From: Tillus elongatus
Lineage: Eukaryota > Arthropoda > Insecta > Coleoptera > Cleridae
NCBI GenBank assembly: GCA_964006375.1
Contig: OZ023267.1
Coordinates: 12,501,846 to 12,565,845, forward strand
Direction of reading: 5' to 3'
DNA length: 64,000 nucleotides
Shown here one piece after another: positions 1-11,227 of the stretch; the stretch's first letter is position 1, and the number at the start of each line of letters is the position of its first letter. The notes below the pieces were generated by a model. The model was not told the origin of the DNA, ran no database searches, and was given only the letters and a program-made list of their open reading frames with translations. Position numbers and translations under genes: made by a program.

Positions 1-205
1 ACATCTTGTTATGCCCGCTCTTTTGTCCCGAGGACTTCCAAGTTGTGGAACTCCTTGCCGACACATGTTTTTCCTTCTCCTCCGAACCTCCAAACCTTCA
101 AGTCCAGAATTAACAAGTTGCCTCTTTCCTCTTTTCTGACACCCACGGTACGATAGTATTTAGGCTGTAAGCCCTCGTGGTGTGTTGTTGAAAAACCGGT
201 ACAAT
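1..205 (+). mobile_element. CR1/L2-like LINE, copy A, 3' end only
   Basis: The plus strand reads as the carboxy end of a reverse transcriptase ORF (TSCYARSFVPRTSKLWNSLP..., ending near a CKPSWCVVE motif), followed by the LINE 3' end. The same tail ends copy B (minus strand, 1002-1200) and copy D (21180-21375). The copy enters from outside the window, so its full length is unknown. It lies in opposite orientation to copy B, about 800 bp away. The clade is inferred from RT style (no RNase H, short 3' UTR). Confidence 0.8.
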
Positions 206-833
206 ACAATGATGATTTATACAATATACCTATATAAATGTTTTTTTTTACGTAATGTGAGAAATATTTAGTGCTTTTGAGGAATGTTTTTAAAAGTCTC
301 AGAGTCACGATTCACCACGTGAGGGTTAAAAGATGTGATGAATATAGGTCCTAACTAAAACTTATGCAGATTTTAAATTATTTTTGTTATTATCGATCAT
401 AACTTACTTTACATTTATCTTATTTTTCCTCTTTTGCAGGTAAGTTGCCTGAACTTCTGCATGTATAACATCTTCTAATGTAAGTACTATTCTTTTCAAT
501 ATTACTGTGATATTTGATACAAACTTTTTTAATTATGCTAATTAAAAGTCAACATTAAACGAAAACTACCAGTTACCATAATAGTTTTAATGGTGCCTAA
601 AATGTTTCGGATGTATCCTAAGAAGGTGAAGAAAAAAACTGCTATTATAGAACAAGAGTATATGCAGCCAAAACCGCATATTGTTGTTTTCAGTTGAATT
701 CATCGTCAGTAAATTTCCCTAGTACCTAGTCTTATTATAGTTAAGTTAGACTTGCATTTTATTCAGAAACTTTTACTAGCTTATTTATAGCAGTTGGCTA
801 AACGAAATCAAATGTTTTATATCTTAGCTACAC
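206..833. other. AT-rich noncoding spacer
   Basis: No open frame of note and no match to the repeats found elsewhere in the window. It separates LINE copy A from an RNase H fragment. Confidence 0.5.
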
Positions 834-992
834 AGCAAAGTGACTTTGATATGGGTGCCAGAGCATCAAGGCATAGAAGGGAATGAGAAAGGAAGAAGAG
901 CATCAGCAACACCATTATGTGATCCGGTGCCCTACTCTGGCTTAACAAAAAGTCACGTAGAAAATGAATTGGACGATTGGGAGAGGAACTAA
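834..992 (+). mobile_element. RNase H-domain scrap of an R1/I/Jockey-type LINE
   Basis: Translation in frame gives KVTLIWVPEHQGIEGNEK, the characteristic last part of a LINE-encoded RNase H domain (family pattern: W-V-P-G-H-x-G-x-x-G-N-E). It continues for about 30 residues to a TAA at 990-992. The usual GHxG glycine/histidine motif is changed to EHQG. This is a different LINE group from copies A-D, whose RT frames show no RNase H. The 3' side is cut by the oligo(T) tail of LINE copy B, which apparently inserted here. Confidence 0.75.
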
Positions 993-1001
993 GTGGTGTC
1001 C

Positions 1002-4000
1002 TTTTTTATTTATTTTTTTATTTCATCAACACACCACGAGGGCTGACAGCATAAATACTATCGTACCGTGGGTGTCGACAAGGAGGAAAGAGGCAACTTG
1101 TTAATACTGGACTTGAAGGTTCGGAGGAGAAGGAAAAACATGTGCCGGCAAGAAATTCCACAACTTGGAAGTCCTCGGGACAAAAGAGCGGGCATAACAA
1201 GATGTTCTATGTCTGATGACCTGAACAGTAAAAGGGTTCATTCGCTCTGTTCCCCTGGTAGATCTGTTGGGGGCAGCAGGTGGAGGAACCATGAAAGACG
1301 GCTCCTCTGAGCAGTGCCCGTGCAGATATCTATTTAAGAGAGAGAAGTCACCAACGGCACATCGGTGGGCAAGGGATGGCAGCCTTTGGGTAAGGGTAGG
1401 GTCACCGATGAAACGTATAGCTCTCTTCTGAATGGAGCCCAGGATAGCGAGTGTAGAAAGAGCAGCGGCACCCCAGATGTGGAAGGAGTATTCGAGGTCT
1501 GGCCTTATTTGTGAAGTATATAAGGTATAGAGTTTAGCTGGTGAAAAGTATTTGCGATCCCGGAAGAGGAAACGTAATTTCTTAGCAGCCGCTTCCGCAA
1601 TTGATGTGACATGTTGGTGCCAATTGAGATATCGATCCACAGAAATGCCAACAAGTGAAAACGGCTCATTACTTTGAATAACTTGGTTGTTGTTTGTGAT
1701 GGGTCTAGGGCTGGTGTATCTCTTATGAGATAGAAAGCAAGACAGATTTGGTGGAGTTGAATTGTACAAGATTTCTACTTCCCTAGTCTAATATTTTTGG
1801 AGATCCACAGAAGCAGAACCCTCCACGTGAGTCTGAGATCCTCATCTAATTGGGCTAAAGAGACAGGCTTAGAATATTGTATATCTGAGTGGAGGGTGGT
1901 GTCATCCGCGTAACTGTGAACTGTGTTGGATGTGCTAGAGAGAAGGTCATTGATGTGGAGAAGAAACAACGTAGGGGCTAAAGCTGAACCTCGAGGGACT
2001 CCTGCTTTAATTGGATACAGTTTAGAGGAATGGCCATCCACGACAACAGAAATGTTCCGATTGTAGAGGAAATTTACTGTTCAGGTACAGAGTTTTGGTG
2101 GTAGGCCATAGGCTGAAAGTTTATTAAGTAGAGCTGCGTGCCAGACCTGGTCTAATGCTTTGGCTATATCTAGAGCAACAATCTCGGATTCACCGTGTAG
2201 TTCCATAGACTTGCTCCAAGAATGGGTGACAAAGGAAAGGAGGTCGTCAGTTGATCTGCGCTGACGGAATCCATACTGCCATACGAGTCAGGACAGGAGC
2301 AAGCCTGGTGCGCATTTTTTGAGAACAATTGCTGGGATCTCGTCAAGGTCAGAGGCTTTTCTGGTATTAAGAGAAGAGAGCATCTTTCGTACGTTTTTGA
2401 TTTTGAAAATGATATCCGTCATTTTATGCGCGACGTTGGGGACTGTTGGTGGTTGAACATTTGGAGGTGGGGTCAGAGTAGAATGGCCGACGAACAACGA
2501 GGCAAATAGTTCATCCTTGCCCAGAGCGGTAGAAACACTTCCACCCCCTGAAACAAGAGGTGGGAACGCGCTCTTGCCGCAATGATTCCCAATAGATTTA
2601 GCAAGAATCCAGAAGGGTTTGCTGCCGTTGGAGCTTGAGAGGACTTGGTTTTTGATGTGGTTATTAAACGAGTGTTTTACCTCAGAAAGAATGCGGACAT
2701 AGCGGATTCTTGCGTCGTTAATTGCTTGACGGTTTTCTTGACTGGGATTGTGTAGAAGCGTTTTCTAAGCTTTGACCTTTTCAAGTCTGGTCTTGTCTCA
2801 GGATTGAGAGAACCAGGGCTTTTGAGTGGCTGAAGAGGTTTTATGTGTACGTGGAATAAATAATTCCATGCCAGCTTGGATGATTTCGCTGACATTTCGT
2901 GAGATATCATAGGGGTCAGGATGAGAGAAGTAGACAGACGCCCATGTAAACGAGGAAAAGTAAACGCGCATTGTGTCCCAGTTGGGGGAGTGGTAGTCCC
3001 AAACGAGACGTGGGTGTGATGACTGTGACCTCGGGTTGCATTGCGAAGGAAGCAGTCACCATGCCGTGGCCTGAGCGACCAAGAGGGGCGGTGACTGATG
3101 TCTTATAGCATTCAGGTTTTGTAATAAGAAGGAGATCCAAGGGATTTGAGCTGTGTGTTGGGATGCGAGGAAAGTAAGTAGGTTGCTGAACCATATGGGC
3201 CAAAGAATTGCTGACTGCGAAAGCCTCCGCTGCTCTCCCTTGTGGATCGGTTTTTGAATATCCTAACCATTCCTTATTATGGACATCGAAGTCACCAAGA
3301 ATAGTGACATCGGAGAAAGGATATTCAGAAATCAGATGGTCGGGTTTTTCAGACAGGTAGTCTAAGAGCTGGACAAAGTTGTTGTCAGAAGGTGACCGGT
3401 AAATGCAACAGATGAATTTAGTTGCAGCCCTGAGAGAGAGTTTCATCCAAGGTATGTCTTTTCTTCCAGCTTCCAAATTGGGGAGTCTCGTGCAGGCTAG
3501 ATTGCTACGGATGTATGCGCAAGCCGACACCCCCACCCTCCGCAATCTAAAGGAAGCAAGGAGCTCATACCCCGGGAAATTGAGATGATTTGTGGCTGTT
3601 TTAGCACTGATTTGGGTTTCGGTGAGGAAGAGGGGTTGGGGCCTATTAGCCTGGAGGAAATGGTGGACGGAATTCAGGTTATAATTTAGGCCACATATAT
3701 TCGAGAAGGATATCTTAAATCTTGATGCCGGTGCCCCCTGCACACCCCTCTCCCACAGATCCGAATGGAGGGGTATTTTATATCCGGAATCTTTTGTACA
3801 AGAAGCAGCCATCATCATTTTTGTTTATAAGGGAAACCGACTCATACATCAGAACCGGAAACGTCCGTTGCGACTTCACCGGCCCCTTGATGTAAAGGGT
3901 GATACCTCCTCGGGCGTGAAAAAAATCCTTTACTATCACGTAAAAGAAAAGTCCACTACCACCTACCTACTCCGATTAGTCGCCTCTTACGACAGGCAGG

Positions 4001-4050
4001 AGTTACCTTGGACCTATTCTTTTAGTTAGTCCCCAGACCCACAGGGGACA
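1002..4050 (-). mobile_element. CR1/L2-like LINE, copy B (endonuclease + RT, inactivated)
   Basis: This is the most complete copy of the main LINE. On the minus strand an endonuclease/exonuclease/phosphatase domain runs from about 3818 to 3000. It shows an NICGLN start, LFLTETQIS (metal-binding Glu), GDFDVHN and DLLLITKP. The usual terminal SDH is read as SGHGMV, so a catalytic Asp is probably lost. Reverse transcriptase follows: a finger region (2288-2910), then PRGSALAPTLFLLHINDL and SYADDTTLHSD (catalytic YADD kept), then a thumb and a YARSFVPRTSKLWNFLP tail (1101-1769). The ORF is split by several frameshifts and stops. The stretch 3830-4050 looks like 5' UTR and ends directly at a (TA)n tract. 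The 3' end has an A-rich tail (T-run at 1002-1020). The clade assignment is tentative. Confidence 0.85.

Positions 4051-4052
<2 letters not shown>

Positions 4053-4137
<85 letters not shown>
4053..4137. repeat. (TA)n microsatellite
   Basis: About 42 TA units. It abuts the 5' end of LINE copy B and lacks the flanking blocks of the TA-core element, so it is one of the few 'free' (TA)n tracts. Confidence 0.95.
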
Positions 4138-4140
<3 letters not shown>

Positions 4141-4957
4141 AGTAGTAGTTATAGGGATAGGTATTGCATATTTCCGATAATTTCGCGGCTGCAAGAGTAG
4201 ATAAAAATAAGTATACAAAGAACGACAAGTTCAAAGCCATCCGAAAATAACTCAACTTGCGCCAATGCTTTTTCGATTGCTTGTTATAATAATTGAGACT
4301 TTAATTATTACTTTATAAAGATGTAGTTAAGAAAGAAGAAAATGTGCATCGTTTACACACTTATGAAGAGCATCTTTATTTAATAGCTGCTCTAAGTGAC
4401 ATCAGGTGCGCTGTTGTCTTGAGAACACATTACCGCATTTTAGGGGTGTCATAAAGAGCGTATCTTAAGTGCTCTATTAGGGGACACTTACGTCCTGAAG
4501 TGGATGGAAGTACATAAGTAGTGAACCGGGACAGGAGAGGAGCAGATAACAAGCTGGTTCTCAGCTGTTCCTACTACATCACCTTTCATTATGTGAAGAC
4601 GTTACATCGGACAGAGCGTGTAACACATTTGTCGGAAATAGGTTGGAGTCTGGAGGATTTTTAGAATTTTTTCCTTTTGAATAGTTGAAAATTAAGAATC
4701 GTTTCTCACTGTATGAGTTAAATTACTCTTGTTCAAAGACCTTGGATAAAAGAGTCGGCAATAGGCCAAATAAGCGGGAATTTTCTTTTATGCACTTATG
4801 TATTTTAAAAAGTCATGACAGCGAGTTTCCTAAAAAATTCGTTATCAGTTGGTTACTTAAAGAGTTTATAAAAGTTGCAAAAAAGAAATAAAAAATAATA
4901 TCTACCCTGAGCGAAATGGTGGTGGCTAAAAAAGAAAAATTAATATAAGAAAAATTT
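4138..4957. other. Noncoding spacer, mostly unique
   Basis: No coding signal. The stretch 4360-4640 has a more balanced base composition than its surroundings and no repeat kin in the window. It could be host regulatory DNA or an old transposon, and nothing decides between these. Confidence 0.4.
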
Positions 4958-5885
4958 GGGCACGCAGCAAGTGCGTTATAGTAGCGAATTTTCATTAGAA
5001 GTGTACACTATTATTTTACGGCCTATTAGTAAAGTTAATACTTTAGACTTACACAGACCTAGAAAATCGATTTTAGAGGTCCTAGTACATGCACATTTAA
5101 AGAATTTGTTACCATCGATATCTCTCTATTATCAAAAAAATCTTGTGCTTTAACTCCTGTTGGGAAAAATGCCCAAAACTCAATTTTCTATGAAGCTAAA
5201 GAATTAAATTTTGCTATATCTGTAGATTGTGTAAGTCTCTTTAAAAGAAATTTGTATTACAAATTTCATTAAAGTTATACAAAAGATTTCCAGAAGGAAA
5301 CTTAATTCATATTTAGAGAAGTAAAGTATCTGCCAAATCATAAGCGTATCAGTTATCATTTCGTTTTAGTCAACCTAATCAAACCGGTTTTTTTTCAATA
5401 TCAACAATAACAAAATTATAATTTCAGACTCAAAGGTGACAAACTTATTTAGACATCTTAAAACAAATAAGATCTTGTTCAAAACGTATGAAATCTGCGC
5501 ATTATTGTTTCTCAAAATGTCACAATAAAACATTTAAAAAAACATACATTTATCGAGTTGGATTTGATCGCGTAACCTTCTGCTTATGAGGCAAGCACGA
5601 AGCCTCTTAACCATCTAGGCATATGTCAAGTAATGTTTTGTTTCGATGATACATTAGATCGGCTTCATGCCTGGGATATTATATTTAAAGTATACGTAAC
5701 AATTAATTACAGAATTAATAGAACTACCATTGAAACATATCCCACGACTGTCTCGGTCTTAAATCACGTCTTATGTTTAAGTTTAAAGATAAAAGAAACT
5801 ATTTTAGAATCATTTTTATAGAGACTTGGATTAATTTTGTTAACAGTTTTACTGTATTATACGACAGCATAATATATCTATGCTG
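4958..5885 (-). mobile_element. Left arm of a giant inverted repeat (TA-core element, long form)
   Basis: Begins with the hairpin end ACGCAGCAAGTGCGT and is an inverted copy, over about 930 bp, of 6838-7790. Matching landmarks include the pair ATAATATATCTATGCTG/CAGCATAGATATATT next to the centre and a tRNA-like stretch near the middle of each arm. Together the two arms and the centre form a foldback-like structure bounded at both sides by the CTGCGTCC end. It may be two elements head to head, or one element with duplicated ends. Confidence 0.8.
5566..5640 (-). other. tRNA-like segment inside the long TA-core element
   Basis: On the minus strand a D-arm-like GCCTAGATGGTTAAGAGGC is followed by an anticodon-arm-like GCTTGCCTCATAAGC and a T-arm-like GGTTACGCGATCAAATCC. 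The B-box consensus is broken and the acceptor stem is not convincing, so it is a tRNA-derived module and not a tRNA gene. Versions recur at 7100-7168 and 61985-62055. Confidence 0.55.
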
Positions 5886-6025
5886 AGTTTTAGCGAATTT
5901 TCATTTTTTTTAAAATGCGCTAATAGAGAGGTCACGATGAAAAGCTTTTGAAAAAATGTCTTCAGATGGGCGCGAATTTGGGTCCCTAGAACCCAAAACC
6001 AAAGTCAGTTAAAATGTTTATAATT

Positions 6026-6167
<142 letters not shown>

Positions 6168-6572
6168 CCGAGCAATAACTCCAAAAATATCAAACTGATT
6201 TCAATCAAACTTGGCAAAAATCTTGTTTGGGCGAAAACTGAGGTCGAGTTTGTTAATCAGCCTTTATGCTCAAGTTTTTTCGGTGGAAAATCGGGGAAAA
6301 CTTTTTGAAAACGCTATATTTTTGTAAGCATCAGGGTAACTGGAATGAGACTTTACATGTGGCTAGAAGTAGTGCAAATAAACGTATGTTGTGAATTTTG
6401 AGTAATTGGGTACACAATATTTAAAGTTTTTTCCAAATTAAAAATAAAATCCCAAAGACGTGCGTAGAAACGGCTTAGTGGTTAAAGTCCAATGCCTGAC
6501 AGACAGAGTAGTTAACTGCCACGCGTAGATTGATTCATACAGCAGCTATAAATCATACATCAACGGTAACCA

Positions 6573-6576
<4 letters not shown>

Positions 6577-6655
<79 letters not shown>
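6577..6655. repeat. (TA)n, second tract of the long TA-core element
   Basis: About 39 TA units between CGGTAACCAAAC and CCAGGCATGAAG. The homologous site in the other long copy (near 61538) holds only about three units, so this tract expanded in place. Confidence 0.95.
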
Positions 6656-6657
<2 letters not shown>

Positions 6658-7099
6658 AGGCATGAAGAATACTACCCGAATCAACAATCGTGGAATCTCG
6701 GCCTCAATTATGGAAAATGACAGACGACATGAAATTAAAAATTTGGCAAGTAATTGTTATTTAACTGGGGGATTTAATCAATTATTAAAATACACTATAT
6801 TTGTAGCTTTATGAGCGGCCTCAAATACAGTTTTAGCGTAGCATAGATATATTATGCTGTCGTATAATATAGGTACTACAAATGTAAACAAAATCAAGCC
6901 AAGTCTCTATAAAAATGATTCTAAAATAGTTTCTTTTATCTTTAAACTTAAACAGAAGACGTCATATAAGACCGAAACAGTCGTGGGATGTGTTTCAATG
7001 GTAATTCTACTAATTCTGTAATTGTTACGTATACTTTGAATATAATATCCCGGGCATGAAGCCGTTCTAAAGTATCACGCAAATAAAACGTTAGTTGAC

Positions 7100-7168
7100 A
7101 TGTGCTTAGATAGCGCAGGGGGAATCCCGCTTGCCCCCTAAGCAAAAGGTTACGCGATCGAATCCAGC
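7100..7168 (+). other. tRNA-like segment (right arm)
   Basis: Contains a TTAGATAGCGCAGGGGGAAT D-arm-like stretch and the GGTTACGCGATCGAATCC T-arm-like stretch, homologous to 5566-5640. The anticodon region has diverged. It is read as a tRNA-derived module, not a functional tRNA. Confidence 0.5.
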
Positions 7169-8052
7169 TCTATGAATGTATGTTTTTTTAGGTTTTATTT
7201 TGACATTTGGAGAAACAATGGTGCACAGATTTCATACGTTTTAAACATGATCTCTTTTTTTGTTTAAAACGCCTAAATACGTTTGTCACCTTTGAGTCTG
7301 AAATTATAATTTTGTTATTGTTGATTGAAAAACCGGTTTGATTAGGTTGACTAAAACGAAATCATACCGGCAATTAATAAGGACAAATAACTGCTACGGT
7401 TATAATTTGGCTGATACTTTACTTTTCTAAATATGAATTAAGTTTCTGAAAATCTTCTGTATAACTAATGAAATTTGTAATACAAGTTTTTATTAAAGAG
7501 ACTTACACTATCTACAGATATAGCAAAAGTTTGTTCTTTAGCTTAATAGAAAATTGAGTTTTGGGCATTTTACTCAAAAGGAGTTAGAACGCAAGATTTT
7601 CTTGATAATAGACAGATATAGATGGTAACCGTTTCGAAAGAATTCTTCAATTGTGCGCGTGCTAGGACCTCTAAAATCGATCTTCAAGATTTGTGTAAGT
7701 TTAAAGTATTAACTTTACTAATATGCCGTATGATAATAGTGTACAATTCTTACGAAAATTCGCTACTATAACGCACTTGCTGCGTCCCCAAATTTGTTCT
7801 TAATATTCTGCGCTTATAATTTTAAGTGAAGGCATAGGCAAATAATTTCGTTTTTTGACCCAGCCTGTACAAAATTGTTTCGATATTTTTATAATTTTCA
7901 AACAACAAAAAATGTTTCAAAATCGGTGACGAAAATTGACAAAGATAAAGTTATTCTTCCCTTTTTATATCAGTTAATTTGAATTTAAAAGTTGGCGCCA
8001 TGGACACCAACAGAGATGGTGGAGAATAACGGTGAGTTGATGTAACGCTAAA

Positions 8053-8404
8053 AACTTTTTTTTTTCTTCAACCGCGGTCTATTTCCACGATTATGGCAAA
8101 TCACCGACGCTAGGGAACAACCTCGCTATCCTGGAAATTTCGCAGAACCCCTGCCTTTCTGTAAGGTGGGTAGGTATCTTTAACGTGCCCAACATTGCAT
8201 GGTACACGGGACCGATGGCGTTACGCTCTCTCCGAAGGGCGGAACGTGCAGACATTCAACTTGCTCAAATACAATGCCAGAACCTCGGTTGACGTTAATT
8301 TTACAGTATGTACTGAAAAAGTTCAAGGGGAACCCTGGGAATCGAACCCAGTACTCTTGGGTCTAGAGACACAAGTTCTTACCACTAGACTATCGAGGCT
8401 CTAG
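8053..8404 (-). mobile_element. tRNA-derived SINE, copy 1
   Basis: The minus strand starts with a tRNA head (8330-8402): an A-box-like TAGTCTAGTGGTAAGAAC and a perfect B box GGTTCGATTCC. A ~250 bp body follows, with a conserved GCACGTTAAAGATACC stretch, ending in an oligo(A) tail (T-run at 8055-8065). Copy 2 at 9340-9676 matches over its whole length in the same orientation. Pol III-transcribed and LINE-mobilised, as is normal for the class. The partner LINE is not identified. Confidence 0.85.
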
Positions 8405-9339
8405 TAAACGAGATATGGAAGCAATTTTAATGTACCAACAATATTACTGTAATTTAGTGAATATAGTGAAGTTTAGTACAATCTTTCTTTTAATACTTGC
8501 AACCAACATACAACATGCATGGTCCTTCGAGCCGGATTATCAGTTTTATGGTAAAAAAATATAGTCTGTTTCAATTCAAGACAAGAAATGTTGTTCAATA
8601 TTTCTTTCAGTATTTAAAACCAACATACAACAGTTATATAATAAAACAGTTAATTCTACTGATTAGTTTTAATACTAACTAAAAGTGCTTTTTTAAGGGG
8701 TATATAATGTAAATGGTCTAAGATAATTTTCTACGTTTATTTTGAATTCCTATACGCTACTCAAGAAAATGCCATCCATCATAGAGATCGTTTGTTTGAT
8801 CCTTCTGAATGGTGGGTTCTGTGCTTTTAATGAAAGGGTAGTCCTATGTTCTTAAAACGCAAAATTACACGTCAGACACAAAACCCAGATCGAATTTACC
8901 ATCTACAGTTCACCATTCTGTTCGCTAATTATTATAATTATTTATAAGAAGCGGTAATGAACATTGCCAAACATTAATCACCGTGTCGGTACCTGGAGCA
9001 ACTAGCAAGACAGATGTTTCCACTCGTCCCTAATACCCACATTTATCAAATTAATTTACATAAGTCCTATTAGATGGATTTCTCGATGGGTTATCTAATG
9101 GGCGGTTCAATACTGTATAAATAAATTGTCGATACCAGGTCGGGGTTCTTGCTCACGCATCGCATCCAAATATCAAGCTAATGACTACTGATATACCATT
9201 ATTTATTAAAATGTGAATTCTTCAGCATAGACTATGAGTATTAGAACACAGGGTGATTCTGATATACGTAAAACATATTTACTGTTATGTTCTTGCTTGT
9301 AACCGACAACTCAACTCTTCCTTTTGTTGTGTGTGTGTT
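8405..9339. other. Noncoding spacer with unique segment
   Basis: No coding signal. The stretch 8750-9180 has no repeat kin in the window and contains TAAT-type motifs and a TATAAATAAATTG stretch near 9117. It could be unique host intronic or regulatory DNA, but the function is unknown. Confidence 0.4.
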
Positions 9340-9676
9340 TTGTTTCTTTAACGTCGGCCTATTTCCGCGACTATGGCCAGGGATCAGTTTCATCTCACCA
9401 TCCTGGAAATTTGGCCGAACCTCTGCCTTTCTGTAAGGAGGGTAGGGATCTTTAACGTGTCCAACATCGCATGGACACGGGACCGACGGCTTTACGCCCC
9501 CTCCGAAGGGCGGAACGTGCAGACATTCAACTTGCTCTAATACAATGCCGGAACCTCGGTTGATGTTAATGTATGTTACAGTTTGTACTGAAAAAGTGAA
9601 ATGAGAACCCTGTGATCGAACTCAGTACCCTTCGGTTCAGAGGCACACGTTCTTACCTCTGAACCACCGAGGCTCT
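9340..9676 (-). mobile_element. tRNA-derived SINE, copy 2
   Basis: Same order as copy 1: a tRNA-like head on the minus strand (9604-9676, B-box version GTTCGATCAC), then a body with CACGTTAAAGATCCCTACC. The head has diverged more than in copy 1, so this insertion looks older or more decayed. Confidence 0.8.
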
Positions 9677-9910
9677 CTTCTTTTTGTTAATGGCTTGGAT
9701 GAATTCGTTAACCGGGCCAAACAAGCCAACCAGCTTTTTCAAAACAAAACAAAAAAATTTCTATAAAGGATTTTTGTATCTCGTAAAATAATTAAGCTAC
9801 TCTGATGAAATTTGGCGGACATATTTATTGCCCTAATAGATATTTATTTTACTATAAACCAAAATTAAAGTTTCTAGGTTAATGGCAAATTGAATTATAA
9901 AAAAAAGTCT

Positions 9911-10218
9911 GGACGCAGCAAGTGCGTTATGGTAGTGAATTTTCATTAAAATGTTTTTAATGGTAAATATGTTTTTTTTTAAGAAAGCAGGCATCACATT
10001 TGATTACCAGTATAACCTATATAGTAGAAACAATGTACTATATTTCATCACAATAATTTTATTGTTTGAAAATGTACAAAAATTTCCGAAAGTAAACTTA
10101 AAGTGTTCCCGAAAAAACTGGTTTCTTGGTCAACCTTATAGGTTAATAGCAAATAATTGAGCTATTCAAATTTGAAGCATTTAATGAAAATTCGCTACCA
10201 TAACGCACTTGCTGCGTC
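9911..10218. mobile_element. Two-headed 308-bp form of the TA-core family
   Basis: Both ends are the hairpin end: GGACGCAGCAAGTGCGTTAT at the left and its inverted copy ending CTTGCTGCGTC at the right, each with the subterminal TAGTGAATTTTCATTAAA. The internal 230 bp is conserved at 11228-11538, 44097-44393, 45695-45993, 55889-56204 and 60355-60654. It resembles a MITE but is usually found fused to longer TA-core bodies. Confidence 0.85.
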
Positions 10219-10790
10219 ACAAATTTATTTTCTTATATATTTCGATGGTAAATGCAAAAATGCAATAACATAAGGCATGTTCGATTAAAAAAATGGGCCA
10301 CCCTGTAATTGTAGAAATATTTTTTAAGATGTAGCTCAGGACACCCTATAATTAATGTAAACAATTTTTTTTCGTATCTTGTATAATAACGGATATATTG
10401 AGCTTTATTGATTTTTTACGAAAATTCGACAAAAATTATATAGCATTAAACGATAAACTCTATAGCCAAGACTACTGCCAAAGCACCAGAGGAAGGGTTT
10501 ATTTGAAATAAATTTTCTGGAAATATTTTAGTAAAATGAAGGACAATGACGATTGAAACTAAGACTTCAGGCTTTGTAAAACATTTTTCTTGAAACATTT
10601 TCTTTTCATAGCTCATATTAGTTTCAGGTTTTTTGCCTAAATATTACCAATTTTGACGTTTTAAATCGCGACTTTGACGCTTTGAGGAAAACCCAAATTT
10701 ATTTTTCTTTAAATGTCTATAACTTTTTGGTCTTTTAACCTACCGAGATAAATTTTGGCAGGTAACTTACCTATAATGATATAAACCCAC
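10219..10790 (-). mobile_element. TA-core element body, truncated
   Basis: Continues from the two-headed unit with the same body as 56205-56790 (landmarks TGGGCCACCCTGTAATTG, GAGGAAGGGTTTATTTGAA, TTTGACGTTTTAAATCGCG). It breaks off at 10790, before the (TA)n core, where unrelated sequence begins. Confidence 0.75.
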
Positions 10791-11227
10791 GTACTGACGA
10801 GCTCTAATTAGAGCGAAACCGGTCTCCGGTTCTAATTGTGGTGAGAATGCATCTAGCCTTACATACTTTGTCCCTATATTAGGGTATAAATGGGCCAGGG
10901 CTGACAATTTACTAAATTGTTGTTTGTATACGGTCTCTAGTTTTTACCACTTTGTGTTATTTGGAGCTGGCGGGACAGCATACTACTTGGTTCTCCAACT
11001 AGATGGCGGCACGTTGCTTCGTGTCTTACCACTCACTTAGTTTCGACTTCTTATTTTGAGATATAGATCCACCATCTTGGCTTACGTAATCTAAGGTCAG
11101 GTCACTCGTGACAGTCTCCATATTTATGTCGTGTAAAACCACAACATAGTTATAAGTATGTCCTGGTTTTACTTCGGGCTCAAACGAAAATTTCTAGGTA
11201 ACATAAAAATAGGTAAATAAAAACTCT
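10791..11227 (+). other. Spacer with a possible PLE-like tail
   Basis: It starts CTGACGAGCTCTAATTAGAG then CGAAACCGG, similar in style to the C-terminal/3' tail of Penelope-like elements (compare GAGCTC...TCGAAACGCGTC at the 3' end of the PLE at 31985). The remainder has no recognisable coding content. Confidence 0.3.

Noticed and set aside
4003..4255. Open frames rich in Ile-Tyr repeats (here and at every (TA)n tract)
   Set aside because: They are translations of TA dinucleotide repeats on either strand, not proteins.
8330..8402. Functional tRNA gene
   Set aside because: The head has A and B boxes, but it continues into a SINE body and a second decayed copy exists. It is a tRNA-derived SINE.
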